NCBI GenBank assembly: GCA_000787465.1
Contig: JSYX01000325.1
Span: 1 to 19,777, forward strand
DNA from: Thermomucor indicae-seudaticae
Taxonomy: Eukaryota > Mucoromycota > Mucoromycetes > Mucorales > Lichtheimiaceae
DNA length: 19,777 nucleotides
Direction: 5' to 3'
Shown piece by piece: positions 1-10,059 of the stretch (position 1 is its first letter; every line of letters begins with the position of its first letter). The translations under genes were made by a program, and so were the position numbers. The notes beneath the pieces are model-generated. The model did not search any database. It was not told the DNA's origin and saw only the letters and a list, made by a program, of their open reading frames with translations.

Positions 1-799
1 TTTAAAGAATAAACCTGTAATACGAAAATTGCATTCCGCTGAGCTATCTATGATCACTAATCAGGACTTGCTTGGTTTTATTCTTCCGTACGTCCATTTC
101 GTAACGAAAAGGCAACATTACAAGATTCTCAGATAAAGCCAGGATTTGTTCCAGGACTCCAAAAAGCCACTAAATAAGGCATGAAGATTACTCGAATTGC
201 TCCACGACTTATTTACTAAATAAACTACTGTTTAGAAGTTGAGGGCACACCATGTGCCTGCCATGCTATCGAGAATGCTGGCTGGAACTGGCGTGGCGAT
301 CGTCAGAACCGTTTTCCTGTGGGGTTCTAACATACGAAGGCAGGATACTGACGACCGAGAGGGCAACGTGAAGGTATTTCCGCTGGTTCAACAATACTCT
401 ATTTTGAATGAATGTCTGTGTTGTATGGGATTCTTTTTGCGTCAACCATAAATTAAGTCTGCGCTGAAAAGGAATAAAATATGTATCACTTAATTAGAAA
501 TTCGCGCAGATGATACCCTCATTTTGCACACTTACCGCTCAGTTCGCCGAGCTATGCGCAAACTTGATTCAGATCGGCGCAAAACGAAGCCCAAGCACGC
601 ATAAACATTCAATGTTTAGCCTTTCGTTATGTTGCAAATATGACAATGTTTTCCTACCAGCCTGTCGCAAAAGAGAATATTCAGTAACAGTGTCTTGCTG
701 GTAATTGATTTCTTCACTTACGAAGTTACCCGTCAGGAGGACCATCGGGAGTAACAAGTGGTATGACTGTCCCTTTGGCAGTGGCCGCCACAGCATCGA
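1..799. other. Region downstream of the Fanzor relic, no supported gene
   Basis: No reading frame here looks like a real protein and I see no splice-bounded exons. The stretch lies immediately 3' of the leftward-reading Fanzor gene. In described Fanzor and TnpB loci the guide RNA and the downstream element end lie in this position, so a guide RNA remnant could be here. I could not identify a conserved hairpin, inverted repeat or target duplication that marks the element's end. Confidence 0.4.
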
Positions 800-3688
800 C
801 TACATACATAACTCCATCAGATACTGTACGGTGACTGTCAATAATACATTACCATTGCCCGCCGGTGTATGGGGTTGTGCTTTTGTATTCAGCATCCTTC
901 GAGCGGCTGAATTCCTTGAAAAAGGGGCCAACGTTTGACCGGGAAGTAGATGGCTAGCGCTTGCCATGGCGATACATATAGCTGATACTGTGTCTCGATT
1001 TTGCACGGATTTTCCAGCCTTGTATAAGGGACATCTGGTATTCGTACACAACGAAGCTCCGTTAATAGGCTTTTGTTGCTTCTTGCCATCCTTGACGATC
1101 GTGGCTTTTGGTCTCACTACAGGACCGAAGCATGCGATACATGTCTGAAAACTCCTATATTCGTTCGCCATTCCGACAACAGTATGCCGCCGATGCTGCT
1201 TCCTCATTTTTGTTCCTCCTCTTCTCACAGTTCCCTTCATGCGGCTTCCAACTCCGGTGCCCTGGGTGCCGATTAGCATGATAGGAATGCTTTTACGCTT
1301 TCCGGTCGCTTTTAGGATCGCTTTTCGTTCACGCGCGGCGACTTGACTATACGCTTTCTTCGTAGCCAACTCCTGCGACCATTGATCCCGATGGGACCTA
1401 GGAGAATGGTAGAAGCCGCGTAATGCGTCTCGGGTCTCTCGCGCTGCCTATATACAGGGGTTACTTATGACGCTAGATAATATATAGCATTCATATACCT
1501 TTTGGCATTTTTCGACACCTTCTGGTGTAGAAGCTCTTTTGAATAAATTTTCCTTCAGCTTTTTTTCAGCCTCCAACACGTCGGCATTCCGCAATTTTCT
1601 TTTTTCACGTAGGCGCGTAATGTTATTCATCCGTGGTTTTTCGTTCAACTGTTGCGCCGTTATTCGGTGAGGCTTTGGGACATCAACAACTTCATCATGG
1701 CTACTAGATCCATCGAATGAATCGCCTTTATCCTCTAAGATGCTGAATCAGTTGTACAACTCGAGATGCTGCTTGTATTTCTCCATCGTCAAGGGAACGG
1801 TGTTAGACATAGTGCGAATACCATAATCGGTTCCGCCGAAAACCAGAGGTCTGTTTGCTTGCTCTGCCTCGTTTTGAAGTTGTGAAATATCGACCTGTTC
1901 CGTGTGATCTTCACAACCGAGCCTTGTCAATGTCGGCCTAGCCATAGCTATGTCTTGGTCTCGCTCCGCGTCAGCCGAACCTTCTGCTTTTGCCTTTCCC
2001 GTTTTCTTCTCCTCTTTTAACGCTACAAGGCGACCATGTGCGCTGCGAATTGCCATTCGGATATCCTTGAGATCACGCTTGTTCTTGCTAAAGGCAGTAC
2101 CTGCAACAGCACGGTTTGCTTGACATTTCTTCATATTGGTATGATCCGTGTTCTCTTTCGCAGAGTCTTCCAATTTCGCTTTACGGTACTCCTTGTCTGC
2201 TACTCTTTTCTGTTTCTTTATGTCCTCTTTCGCTGCTTGTAGATGATCCAGCTTCTCTTCCAATTGTGCGAGTATGCCTTCCATAGTGCCCTTGTCATAG
2301 TCTTTGAATGGGTTGCCAATTGCTTGATGGGACGATGCTCCTTTCCGACTGCTACGCCGCGTTTCGTACATAGACGTTGCTACTTGAACATTTTCCTTCA
2401 CATGTCCATGTACTCTGGCCGCTTTGAAATGTGTTATATCAATCTGATCATCAAAAACGTATCCATTTTCGTCGCACAAAGCCTTGATCTTTTCGAGATC
2501 GAAGAATGATCCTATGATTGCCTTCTTGTCCTTTTTCTTCGCCTTGCACTCCTTGCTCTGCGCTGACATTCGTTGCACGAATTCTCTCTGACGCGCTTCG
2601 TGCTGTGGTGCAAGCAATAGTCGCAATAAGACCCTCGCCAAGTACTCTGCTGCCTTCTCCAGCATAGTTCCATTTATCATGTTATCGAGATTTGTTGCTA
2701 GATTTTGTACGGCATTGTTGACAGTTGTAAACAACCCAGTGGGTGAACGAGGCACATCACGAAAGCCATCAACTGCTAAATCCGCCCAGAGCGGATGCTT
2801 GTCAGCTGCCGTTGTGTCATAGCTGCCAAGTACTGTTGGTGGATAAACTGTAAATGGTCTACTTTAAAAAGTTTTTCGTAATCCTTGGCTTCGCGAGGCG
2901 ATTTCCTCCGCACTGAAATGTTCAAGCAGCCATCGCAGTCTAAGACAGACCGGTCCCGGATGGCGTGTTCGGGAAGAGACTCGACCCGAAATTTGTGACT
3001 ACCACTTTGATACATATCGCAGTATGGTGGCCCTGATAATTGCTGATAGCTCGGCAAGTTCGTCCGTTATCATTATCGCTGTTGCATCAACTTTTTCATA
3101 GAAAAGCACACGAAGCTCCGGTGGCAAATCATGGCGGAGAAGCTTCTCGACGCGCGTCGTACATGTGCGCAGCTCTTCATGGTGTTTATCTGCGGTTTGC
3201 CTTCTTACCTGTAGTTTGATTTGGGAGGAAAAGTGTCGAAGTGCTGCTTGACATATTCTCTCCAACCCATATACACCTTGCCTCCTTTTCCCAGTGTCGC
3301 CTCTGTTGTTCCGTACTCGACCATGGCATCATTCTTTATTCCAATCCTGTCGGCTTCCGCCCAAGTACTTCTCGGCACCCTTGTTGCGTGAAGGAGCGCC
3401 TCCTTCTTTGTAAGCAATAGCTAATTAATCTTCTCTTGCTCCTTTCTCTTTTGCTCCTCGGTTTTATCCAAATCATCAGTGGTCTTGATAGATTGTATGA
3501 TCTGTCGTAATTTGACCTCGAAGGCTTCGGTTAAATTTTGCTTCGCAACTTTGACGACGATCTTATGGATCTCTCTTGATGATTTCTTTGCACTTGTTTT
3601 AAAAAACAGGAGCCCGCGGATTCTTGTACAAGACTGAGCGTTGAATTGCTTTCCGTCTTTTTGATGGCTTTTTCTTCGCTTTTGACAT
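800..3688 (-). pseudogene. Fanzor: Fanzor (eukaryotic TnpB-like RNA-guided nuclease), N-terminal part disrupted
   Basis: The C-terminal two thirds, all in one frame, show a TnpB/Fanzor RuvC nuclease. The RuvC-I aspartate is in FGGTDYGIRTMS (Asp codon 1828-1826). The RuvC-II glutamate is in GMANEYRSFQTC (Glu codon 1162-1160). A zinc finger has CxxC (1141-1130) and CxxxxC (1048-1031), and the RuvC-III aspartate is in NRDTVSA (994-992). This D-E-CxxC-CxxxxC-D order is the family signature. Two stops inside this frame can be removed by short introns: 1498-1448 is convincing, 1757-1701 is possible. The N-terminal part starts at an ATG at 3688 with a lysine-rich, NLS-like start (MSKAKKKPSKRRK), as expected for a nuclear enzyme. 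It then breaks: frame change at a T run near 3600, TAG at 3423-3421, frame change between about 3290 and 3205, another near 3050-3000, and another between about 2870 and 2780. Full length would be roughly 900 residues. Family assignment is firm; whether it is a true relic or an assembly with indels is open. Confidence 0.85.
1448..1498 (-). other. Candidate 51-nt intron inside the Fanzor gene
   Basis: The donor is AAG|GTATATG and the acceptor is CTGTATATAG|GCAGCG. The length is 51 nt, so the frame is kept. Removing it deletes an in-frame TAG (1450-1448) and joins KCQK to AARETRDALRGFYHS, a helical stretch before the RuvC-II region. The size and border sequences match introns of the housekeeping genes in this window. 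A second candidate at 1757-1701 (57 nt, donor GTACAAC, acceptor CTAGTAG) would remove the in-frame TGA at 1750-1748; it is weaker. Confidence 0.6.
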
Positions 3689-3940
3689 GATGAACTTCTA
3701 TGCAAATCGTCCAACAACAGATCGCAGTGTAACAGGAGTTGTAACAATATTGAAACGTATCAATCGATAGAACAAAGCTGCTCAGTTATTTCTGAAAAGG
3801 TTTAAATTCAAGGTTTTTAAGAAACATTATGCACAACCAAAAAATCACTAAACGTCGCCTGACCCAGAGCAGCCAATTGACTGTTTTCAGCCGCCAGATG
3901 AGGATCACAAGAACCGTACATGGATGCTTCACGTGTATGG
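3689..3940. other. Short spacer between Fanzor start and hAT-type element
   Basis: This is the presumed 5' flank and promoter side of the Fanzor gene. I see no clear TATA box, inverted repeat or duplication that would mark the Fanzor element's left end. Confidence 0.3.
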
Positions 3941-3948
3941 GCGATAGA

Positions 3949-4004
3949 TAGGGTTCCGGACCAGTGCTCTGCTCTGGTTCTGTTCTGGATCTGCTCTGGT
4001 TTCT
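3949..4004 (+). repeat. Left terminal inverted repeat of the hAT-type element
   Basis: It begins TAGGGTTCCGGA and includes GGATCTGCTCTGGTTTCT at 3987-4004. It contains several overlapping copies of CTGCTCTGG/CTGTTCTGG, which could be subterminal transposase-binding repeats as in other hAT elements. Confidence 0.75.
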
Positions 4005-4131
4005 AAAACCCCATAATGTGATGCGTCCAGACCTAACTTGCTTTCCTCCATCGTCTCGTCTTCTCCAGCAAAAGTAATGTAGTTACAGCTATTTCACAAT
4101 GAACACAGGAGCACGCTAGTGTTCGCCGCTT

Positions 4132-4151
4132 GACTCGACTCGACTCGACTC
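4132..4151 (+). repeat. Tandem (GACTC)4 microsatellite
   Basis: There are four perfect head-to-tail copies of GACTC inside the hAT-type element. Confidence 0.9.
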
Positions 4152-4627
4152 GTGGTGAACCCTAGAGCATGTTCTCTCTATTGCAGAAAGCTCTTTCGGG
4201 CATCCACAGACAAATGACTTTCTCCTGGAATCCTTTTGACACTTCAAGCAGTAAGAGGCGTTACGTTCAATTCATATCTTAAATATGTGAATCTCGGCTT
4301 CAGCAAAGCAAGCACTGCAGAAATGAGCATTTTAAAAATTCATGGCGTCTGTGAACAGCTGCCATGATTCGAGGAAGACATAGAACAAGTTTGCAAATCT
4401 CCCCACTGCAACAACTCCGTTGATCGTAATGGCGTGCATTAATCGTGTATATGTCTTTAGAATGAGGTTCCGGAAAGGTGCAAGAGGGAACCAATAAAAT
4501 GTTTATTGACTTCATCCCATATCTTCTGCTAACATCCACAAAGAAATAGGATGCTTTGCTTTGTTGCTTCTGGTTGAGCCGGTTTCCAAAACAAAAAGCC
4601 TTCTTCTAAATTTACAAAGTCACTGTC

Positions 4628-4689
4628 AGAAACCAGAGCAGAGCAGATCCAAGCCTCAATCAGTTCTGCTCTGGTTTTCCGGAACCCTA
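4628..4689 (-). repeat. Right terminal inverted repeat of the hAT-type element
   Basis: This is the inverted partner of 3949-4004. The inner block (4628-4650) matches the left repeat except for one extra GAGCA unit, and the outer 12 bp match exactly. The middle differs, so the repeat is imperfect. Confidence 0.75.
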
Positions 4690-4697
4690 GCTATAGA

Positions 4698-5751
4698 AAT
4701 GCTGGAATACTATGATCATATTTGTAGCACATAGTCGGTGCTGTAATCTACTGGAGGCAATCCGTTCCAGGAGCGCAAAGTTCTTTCATGGTACAGTATT
4801 CGCAACACCTATCCGGGTCACTATGCAGGACCGCAGTACTCAATAATGAAACGTATCAAGAGAATACTCGCTACGGCTTCAAATGTTTTATACAGGTAAA
4901 ACTACCTCAACAATGTATACGCACTCATATGCTCATCCATAGGATGGGCGCACGGACTGAACTCTCCAACACACCACAGGATGACACGCTTTTGTTCCCT
5001 GCCTTGGTACCCACCGCCTCCCACACCAGTAGCATAGCAGGTCCATAAAAGTAATACTAACCCAGTAAGTTTGATTATAACAAACACTTCGCTTCGTGTC
5101 ATCAATAACTCGCGAGATTCAGTGCAATTATAATAGTACATAAACGAGCATGTCCGTTGTGCCGACATGGATGATCCCTCCGACGGCATTCGTAGAGATC
5201 GTCATACACGAAAAAGAGATTCGTGTCTTCAAACGCGTTCTCGCGTGTTGGAGGTTCACCCAGACCCCCGTTGCATATAAAAGAAAGCTCTTATTCAAAC
5301 CTTCAGTTTACTTTTTTCGCGTTTGAAGTACTCTGCACTTACTTTGTGGGAGGATGTGTTCATAAGACTATATGCTCTTCCATGAGCGTTATCACATAAC
5401 TGTACCTACTTTCTGTTCATCCATCCAACTCAACGACTACATGTCTACTGGAATGTGTTCGATGTGAAGCGAATGGCCACACTATATGTCGCTGCTCATC
5501 CCTCTTGCTCGCTCCCTCGCTTCGAGCTTATTTTTCTTTTTTGGAGGGGGTGCAGGAACTTTTACAACAGTAATTCTCTAAACCCGCAAACATCCTGCGC
5601 ATGGGTAATAGATTAGGATGTAAACTGATGAATGACGCCGCCGCAAATCAGATCCTCCTCCCACCGTAAAGCGGAATCGACACTCTACGCATATTCATTC
5701 TGATTGGACGCAAACAAAGAAAGCCGCCACGCAAATCACCTCTGTTTTCAG
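4698..5751. other. About 1 kb without a supported gene
   Basis: Both strands are closed by many stops. There are isolated splice-like signals: a donor CAG|GTAAAA near 4896, a TACTAAC branch-like sequence near 5054-5060 followed by CAG, and a TATAAAAG box at 5276-5283. None connects to a plausible reading frame. The stretch probably holds eroded mobile DNA or a gene too degraded to read. Confidence 0.4.
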
Positions 5752-5971
5752 AGCAAAGATAATTTTAAGAACCGCAACCATCAAGGAAAAACTGTGTATA
5801 TCCCTGGCAATCCGAAAAAGGAGCGATTCATACTGCGACGTGTCTTCAAAACCTATGGAATACGTCTATACGCCGTTTTCACGGACTGGACTCGATCAAA
5901 AAGGATCAACACGATTCCTAAATACTTGACAGAGCTGCGTCAGACAACAAGAGAACGACTGCAGGAGCAAA
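5752..5971 (+). other. Exon-like open segment of unknown family
   Basis: This stretch looks coding. It is preceded by a good acceptor (CTGTTTTCAG) and ends at a good donor (AG|GTATGT). The open frame itself runs wider, 5704-6024. The translation is basic and charged, with motifs YIPGNPKKERFILRR, YGIRLYAVFTDWTR and LTELRQTTRERLQEQR, the last likely helical. A second short open frame follows at +1 (about 5999-6112), containing GAVRLGIDEVC. I do not recognise the family. It may be one exon of an unrecognised gene or a fragment of a mobile-element protein, and I could not find convincing partner exons. Confidence 0.3.
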
Positions 5972-6112
5972 GGTATGTGAATCTAGGTTGGGACCCGCTT
6001 AACCTCCTTCAACGATCGCTATGACGGTGCCGTTCGGCTTGGTATCGACGAGGTGTGTGCCATTGTGAAGCACCTTTCTGCCAGCCGATCATCCAACAGA
6101 ATAGTCATATAA

Positions 6113-6754
6113 GCTTTGTTTAAACAGACTATGGTATTCATTGTTTGTCGAGGAAAATGCGATTTGCGGGCAAATTAAAGAATTGTGGCAGATGATATGT
6201 AGAATACTGTAAAGGACAAGTCATCTATCATTGCTGCAACGTTGTTCGGCTTGTGCAGGTCTGTGTAAATGTCTGCATATTCAGGTATATGATGAAGAAG
6301 GGACATAGAATGCTCAAGGACAATGCAGTAATGACGACGTCTATACGTAGCAGCAAATCCTATGCATGGACGCTATTGCTCGCTTTACCTTTGCAAGACG
6401 TTCTCGGGAGGATTAACTCAGCAGCCGCCTGACAAGACAGCTCCCGCAGCATCCTCAGAACGTCTAAATCTTCCTGCATTCCCAACAATTAATAAACGCA
6501 AAGTAGAAGGGCTCTCTCGCATAATGTCTACTCGCTATCTGCTCCGCTAGATTTGAACCGGTGTAAAAGAGAATTATACGGTATTTACAAAAGAGGAGAG
6601 TAATATTAAAGGAGTTCGAGGGAAAGATCATGGAAAAAAAAAGAAATAAGCATTGCCCACCGACACACATGCAATCATCTCTCCGGAAGTTGATGGCCGA
6701 GAATATAAGAAAAAGAAAAGGGTGAAGGGGAAGGACAGGATATAGATAGCAGGC
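6113..6754. other. No supported gene, 3' side of ORMDL
   Basis: One short open stretch (6362-6550) shows no family features. The part nearest 6755 would hold the 3' UTR and polyadenylation signals of the leftward ORMDL gene; it is purine-rich on the plus strand (6590-6740). Confidence 0.4.
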
Positions 6755-7420
6755 CTAGTCAACGACATGGTCAATCTTGTTGATACCGAATATCCTTACT
6801 CGATGCATGACAGGCAGCTTTGCTATTAACACCAGTAACAGCGGGGCAAAGTTGATAATCAGCAACGTTAAGTCGTAATGCGTGTAGTGAATACTCAATA
6901 AGAATCTAATGGACAAACGGAAATTAGTTTATCTCGCGCAACTGAAACCTTTCTGAGTGCCAAGAGGACTTACAGTGCAATAGGAACAGCAGTAAAGAAT
7001 TTGCGAGTGGCAGTAAACTGCACTCCTCCGTCAATTTGTTCCCATAATGTCAGGCCGTCATAGGCTCCTTGATGGTTTTCAAACGGGATGCCTTGCACCC
7101 AGTGAAACATAATGTAATGACCCTTTACCATTCAAAAATAGAAGGATTGTCGATTAGTCTATCTCTGGAAATCTCGGAGCTGAACTTACAATGTTAAAAG
7201 TGAGGTTGGTCAAGGTCCAGCTTGCCTCCGAGGTGATGAAAGGAATGATGGAAAATAAGGTCTTGAGAAGTACAATAACGAACAAGGTCGTAAACCAAGC
7301 GCCTTTATCACCTGAATGTGAGCAACAAAGAAAGACAGGTCAGGAGAGCAATTACAAGTTACCTTTGTAATTTACCCATGACGAATTAAAATTGGGCATT
7401 GCACTTTGGTCGAGCGTCAT
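6755..7420 (-). CDS. ORMDL: ORMDL family regulator of serine palmitoyltransferase
   Basis: Four exons: 7420-7363, 7302-7190 (or starting 7311), 7122-6974, 6905-6755. The product is about 156 residues, the usual size. It is a multi-pass ER membrane protein that restrains serine palmitoyltransferase, the first enzyme of sphingolipid synthesis. Diagnostic matches are NSSWVNYKG near the start, [51 protein letters not shown] and the C-terminal [10 protein letters not shown]. Hydrophobic helices lie at the start of exon 2, across the exon 2-3 junction and in exon 4. Introns are 60 (or 51), 67 and 68 nt. The first intron has two in-frame acceptors 9 nt apart; the downstream AAAG at 7304-7303 gives NYKGAW, as in relatives, the upstream CAG inserts three residues. 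ATG at 7420 is the most upstream in frame; a second at 7399 is possible. Confidence 0.95.
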
Positions 7421-8339
7421 GTGCGCTTTTTGTTCCTTGATGCTAGACATTTCGAATCAGGTAACACTCTAAAGCCACGTTGTTGCCCGAACAGTTCGAG
7501 TCCATATAAAATATCGGAGACTGAATTGGGAAACACAAAAATGGGCACTTCATGTGTGATGCCTTTCAAAGAGGCTATTTTTACACCTTTGAAAACGTTC
7601 CATTAAGGACCGAAGTTGTTATTCCAAGGAACAACATTCCAGCAGATCGGATTTGCCCACATGGTATCACACCCCTTGTCTCCGATAAAGTTGTTAATGG
7701 CTCACTTCAAAAGGTGTGATGCTCTTCTAAGTTAATCCTTCTCTGGCATTAGGTGAGAACGTACCTTAGTATACAGTGTCTGGCATCTAGAAATAAAGAC
7801 CAGTGCAGTATAAATGTCATCCCTGATTTCTGCTGACGATGTCTCTTCTGTTAGAGACAAATGTGCTCAGGATGATTTCCCAGCTGTGAAACAAGGAAAT
7901 GTGTGCTCTATGGAAAGCAAATATCAAAGATGTAGTGAACTCCCTTTCAATGGCAGGCGAGGCTAGACTGGGCATATTGACGGCGGATAAGTTGTTATCT
8001 GAGGATGGCCATCAAGACTAGTTCTTCATCAGATGCGATACCTTGTAGACTTGACGCAAAAGTGACCCCTATGCATCCAAGCACCATTGCCCTAGAGCTC
8101 CTGTTCGGTTATACTCTTACGAAACACATATTCTATGTGCGAAGATCTTATGCTAGTCGTCCGTTTCCACTTTAACATCGGATAACCACATACTGCCCAA
8201 CTGTCAGTGAAGATTTCCTTTCTCCACTGAGCTTCCTAGAAGCAGGATCATCCATGTCAAGAATTCGCCGTTTCCGGCACAGGCGGAAGAAATTTTTTCT
8301 GGTTCTTTCACTTTTCACTTACTCGGACGATTGCTGATC
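7421..8339. promoter_or_regulatory. Divergent intergenic region between ORMDL and DPH5
   Basis: About 920 bp separate the two start codons, so this must contain both promoters. It is long for this gene-dense part and may include older inserted DNA. An 8-bp inverted repeat (ATCACACC 7666-7673, GGTGTGAT 7713-7720) is present. A 50-codon frame at 7814-7966 has no recognisable features. I see no other gene. Confidence 0.4.
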
Positions 8340-9453
8340 ATGTTGTATGTTGTTGGACTTGGGTTGTCGGACGAAACGGACATTACAGTAAAGGGCTTGG
8401 AGGCTGTTCGAAAGAGCGAGCGCGTGTATCTGGAGGCATACACATCTATATTGACCGTTGGCAAAGAGAAACTTGTATGTCTTAAAAAAGCAGCGACGCG
8501 ATCTGGACGGAAGGAAGAACAACTCAAACTCAAAGATGCAGCTAGGAAGAGTTTTATGGAAAGCCGGTGGTCATTGCCGACCGTGAAATGGTCGAATCAG
8601 AAAGCGATGTCATTTTAGCGAATGCGGATCAAGTGGACGTCAGCTTCTTGGTTGTAGGCGACCCATATGGGTAATACAAAACGGGCCCTGCTCTCCCACC
8701 CTCCACGTCAGACGGAAGTATTTAACGGTTTCTTGCTTCCGTAGGGCGACCACTCATACTGATCTTGTTATACGTGCTCGAGAATTGGGGATACCTGTTC
8801 AGGTGATACACAATGCGTCGATCATGAATGCAGTAGGCGCTTGTGGTCTGCAGCTTTACAATTTCGGACAAACGATTTCGATTGTCTTCTTTACCGACAC
8901 TTGGAGACCGGATAGCTTTTATGATCGTATCAAGGAAAACAAAGGTCTTGGCCTGCATACCCTGTGCTTATTAGGTAATATTGCAGATGATGTCATGCAT
9001 ACGTTGCTAGGAAAGTAAAACCCCATGCTATTTGTTACAGATATCAAGGTCAAAGAACAAAGTATTGAAAACTTGGCAAGGTAGAATGGAAAAGAAGATT
9101 CCTCATAGTCTCAAACTAAAATACGTGTGTCATTCAGAGGACGCAAGATTTATGAGCCCCCAAGATACATGACCGTGAATCAAGCCATTGAGCAATTACT
9201 GGAAATTGAAGAAAATCGTCAAGAAGGCATCTGCAAGCCTGACTCGTTGGCTATCGGATGTGCTCGTATAGGCACACCTACTCAAAAGATTGTGGCTGGC
9301 TCGCTGGACGAGTTGCTGCATGTGGACTTTGGTGGTCCATTGCATTCGCTTGTTTTGGTTGGGTCAAGAATGCATCACATGGAAGCGGAATTTATTCGCG
9401 AGTTTGCTGTAAACAAATCAACCATTGATCTCCATATGGAAAAGCGTCAATGA
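8340..9453 (+). CDS. DPH5: Diphthine methyl ester synthase (diphthamide biosynthesis methyltransferase)
   Basis: Five exons: 8340-8474, 8546-8670, 8745-8974, 9041-9080, 9138-9453. The product is 281 residues, in line with human and yeast Dph5 (about 285-300). It uses S-adenosylmethionine to methylate the modified histidine of elongation factor 2 on the way to diphthamide, in the cytosol. Hallmarks in order are [44 protein letters not shown], the SAM-site loop [67 protein letters not shown] and PLHSLVLVG. Introns are 71, 74, 66 and 57 nt, all GT-AG. The ATG at 8340 gives exactly the family N terminus. The gene ends only 79 bp before the next gene. Confidence 0.97.
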
Positions 9454-9532
9454 ATACTGCATAAATAAAAATGTTTCAGTTTTGTATTTCTTCATTTCTC
9501 TTCCTCTTACACTACGTTTGCAAAAACCGACT

Positions 9533-9849
9533 ATGTCTTCTTCTACTTACGACGCCGAGAAAAAGGTTAATGAAAACATCGCCAAGGCTTCTAGCAACGC
9601 TCAAGAAGAAGTGACTCGACTACGGGCTGAACTCGATGAGCTGCGTCGCAAGGCTGGGCCCAAAGTCAGAGAAGCAGAGAACTTTCTGACTTCACCAACG
9701 GCTATCGGCTTCTACCAAGGTATGGCCTTCTTATCTTCTTGTTTCTTCAGGAAGAACGGTTGTGATTTACGCTTGGGTAAACAGGCCTCGTCGCCGGTGT
9801 AGCTCTTGTCCTTGCATATGCCAAATACAATGGAGGACTTCGTATTTAG
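9533..9849 (+). CDS. Small single-helix membrane protein, OM14-like
   Basis: Two exons, 9533-9719 and 9785-9849, give an 83-residue protein. Residues 1-50 are charged and helical, likely coiled coil (EEVTRLRAELDELRRK). A short TSPTAIGFYQG motif and one membrane helix (LVAGVALVLAYAKY) follow, ending GGLRI. The motif and tail helix recall small fungal proteins related to the C-terminal part of yeast OM14, a mitochondrial outer-membrane protein, but I rate that as a resemblance. The 65-nt intron falls inside the conserved motif (donor AG|GTATGG, acceptor AACAG). The start ATGTCTTCTTCT has no competing upstream ATG in frame. It sits in the same direction as DPH5 and the SAPS gene, but each gene has its own spacer. 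Confidence 0.75.
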
Positions 9850-10059
9850 ATACATCTACAGAGAAAGTAACCGACATAATAAAAAAGATTGCAACCGGCC
9901 TCTCTTGGTCTATTTGTGCCTTATTCTGATGAAATGTCAGGATTTGCATAGTATAGTAACATGCATTGCATCGGAACAGAAAAACGTGGCATCTGTAACA
10001 CAACGGAGGGGCGCAAAGAAAGGGGTGACACGTCAAAGTTCATCGTTTCTTGCTTTGCA

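Larger units (their letters stand above)
3941..4697. mobile_element. hAT-type non-autonomous DNA transposon (MITE-like), 741 bp, with target duplication
   Basis: The element runs from 3949 to 4689. Its ends are perfect 12-bp inverted repeats, TAGGGTTCCGGA at 3949-3960 and TCCGGAACCCTA at 4678-4689. The inverted similarity continues inward to about 55-62 bp. Flanking 8-mers are GCGATAGA (3941-3948) and GCTATAGA (4690-4697), matching at 7 of 8 positions. An 8-bp duplication and ends that fit the hAT pattern YARNG point to the hAT superfamily. No open frame inside looks like a transposase, so it would need one supplied from elsewhere. The interior carries a (GACTC)4 run. The assignment rests on termini and duplication only. 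Confidence 0.75.

Noticed and set aside
4463..4475. Internal GGTTCCGGAAA resembling the hAT-type element's end
   Set aside because: An 11-bp match without a partner end or duplication; not enough to call a nested copy.
4902..5189. Minus-strand frame with a membrane-helix-like stretch
   Set aside because: Low-complexity composition, no family features, and no splice-bounded extension; it sits in a region rich in stops on all frames.
5276..5283. TATAAAAG box on the plus strand
   Set aside because: No plausible coding start follows; downstream ATGs hit stops within a few codons.
6551..6562. Sequence resembling a tRNA T-arm on the minus strand (GGTTCAAAT)
   Set aside because: The five bases on each side of the loop do not pair and no D-arm or anticodon arm could be placed.
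7814..7966. A 50-codon plus-strand frame with a TATA-like sequence just before it
   Set aside because: Too short, with no recognisable domain, signal or splice partner, and it lies in a divergent intergenic region. Could be chance.
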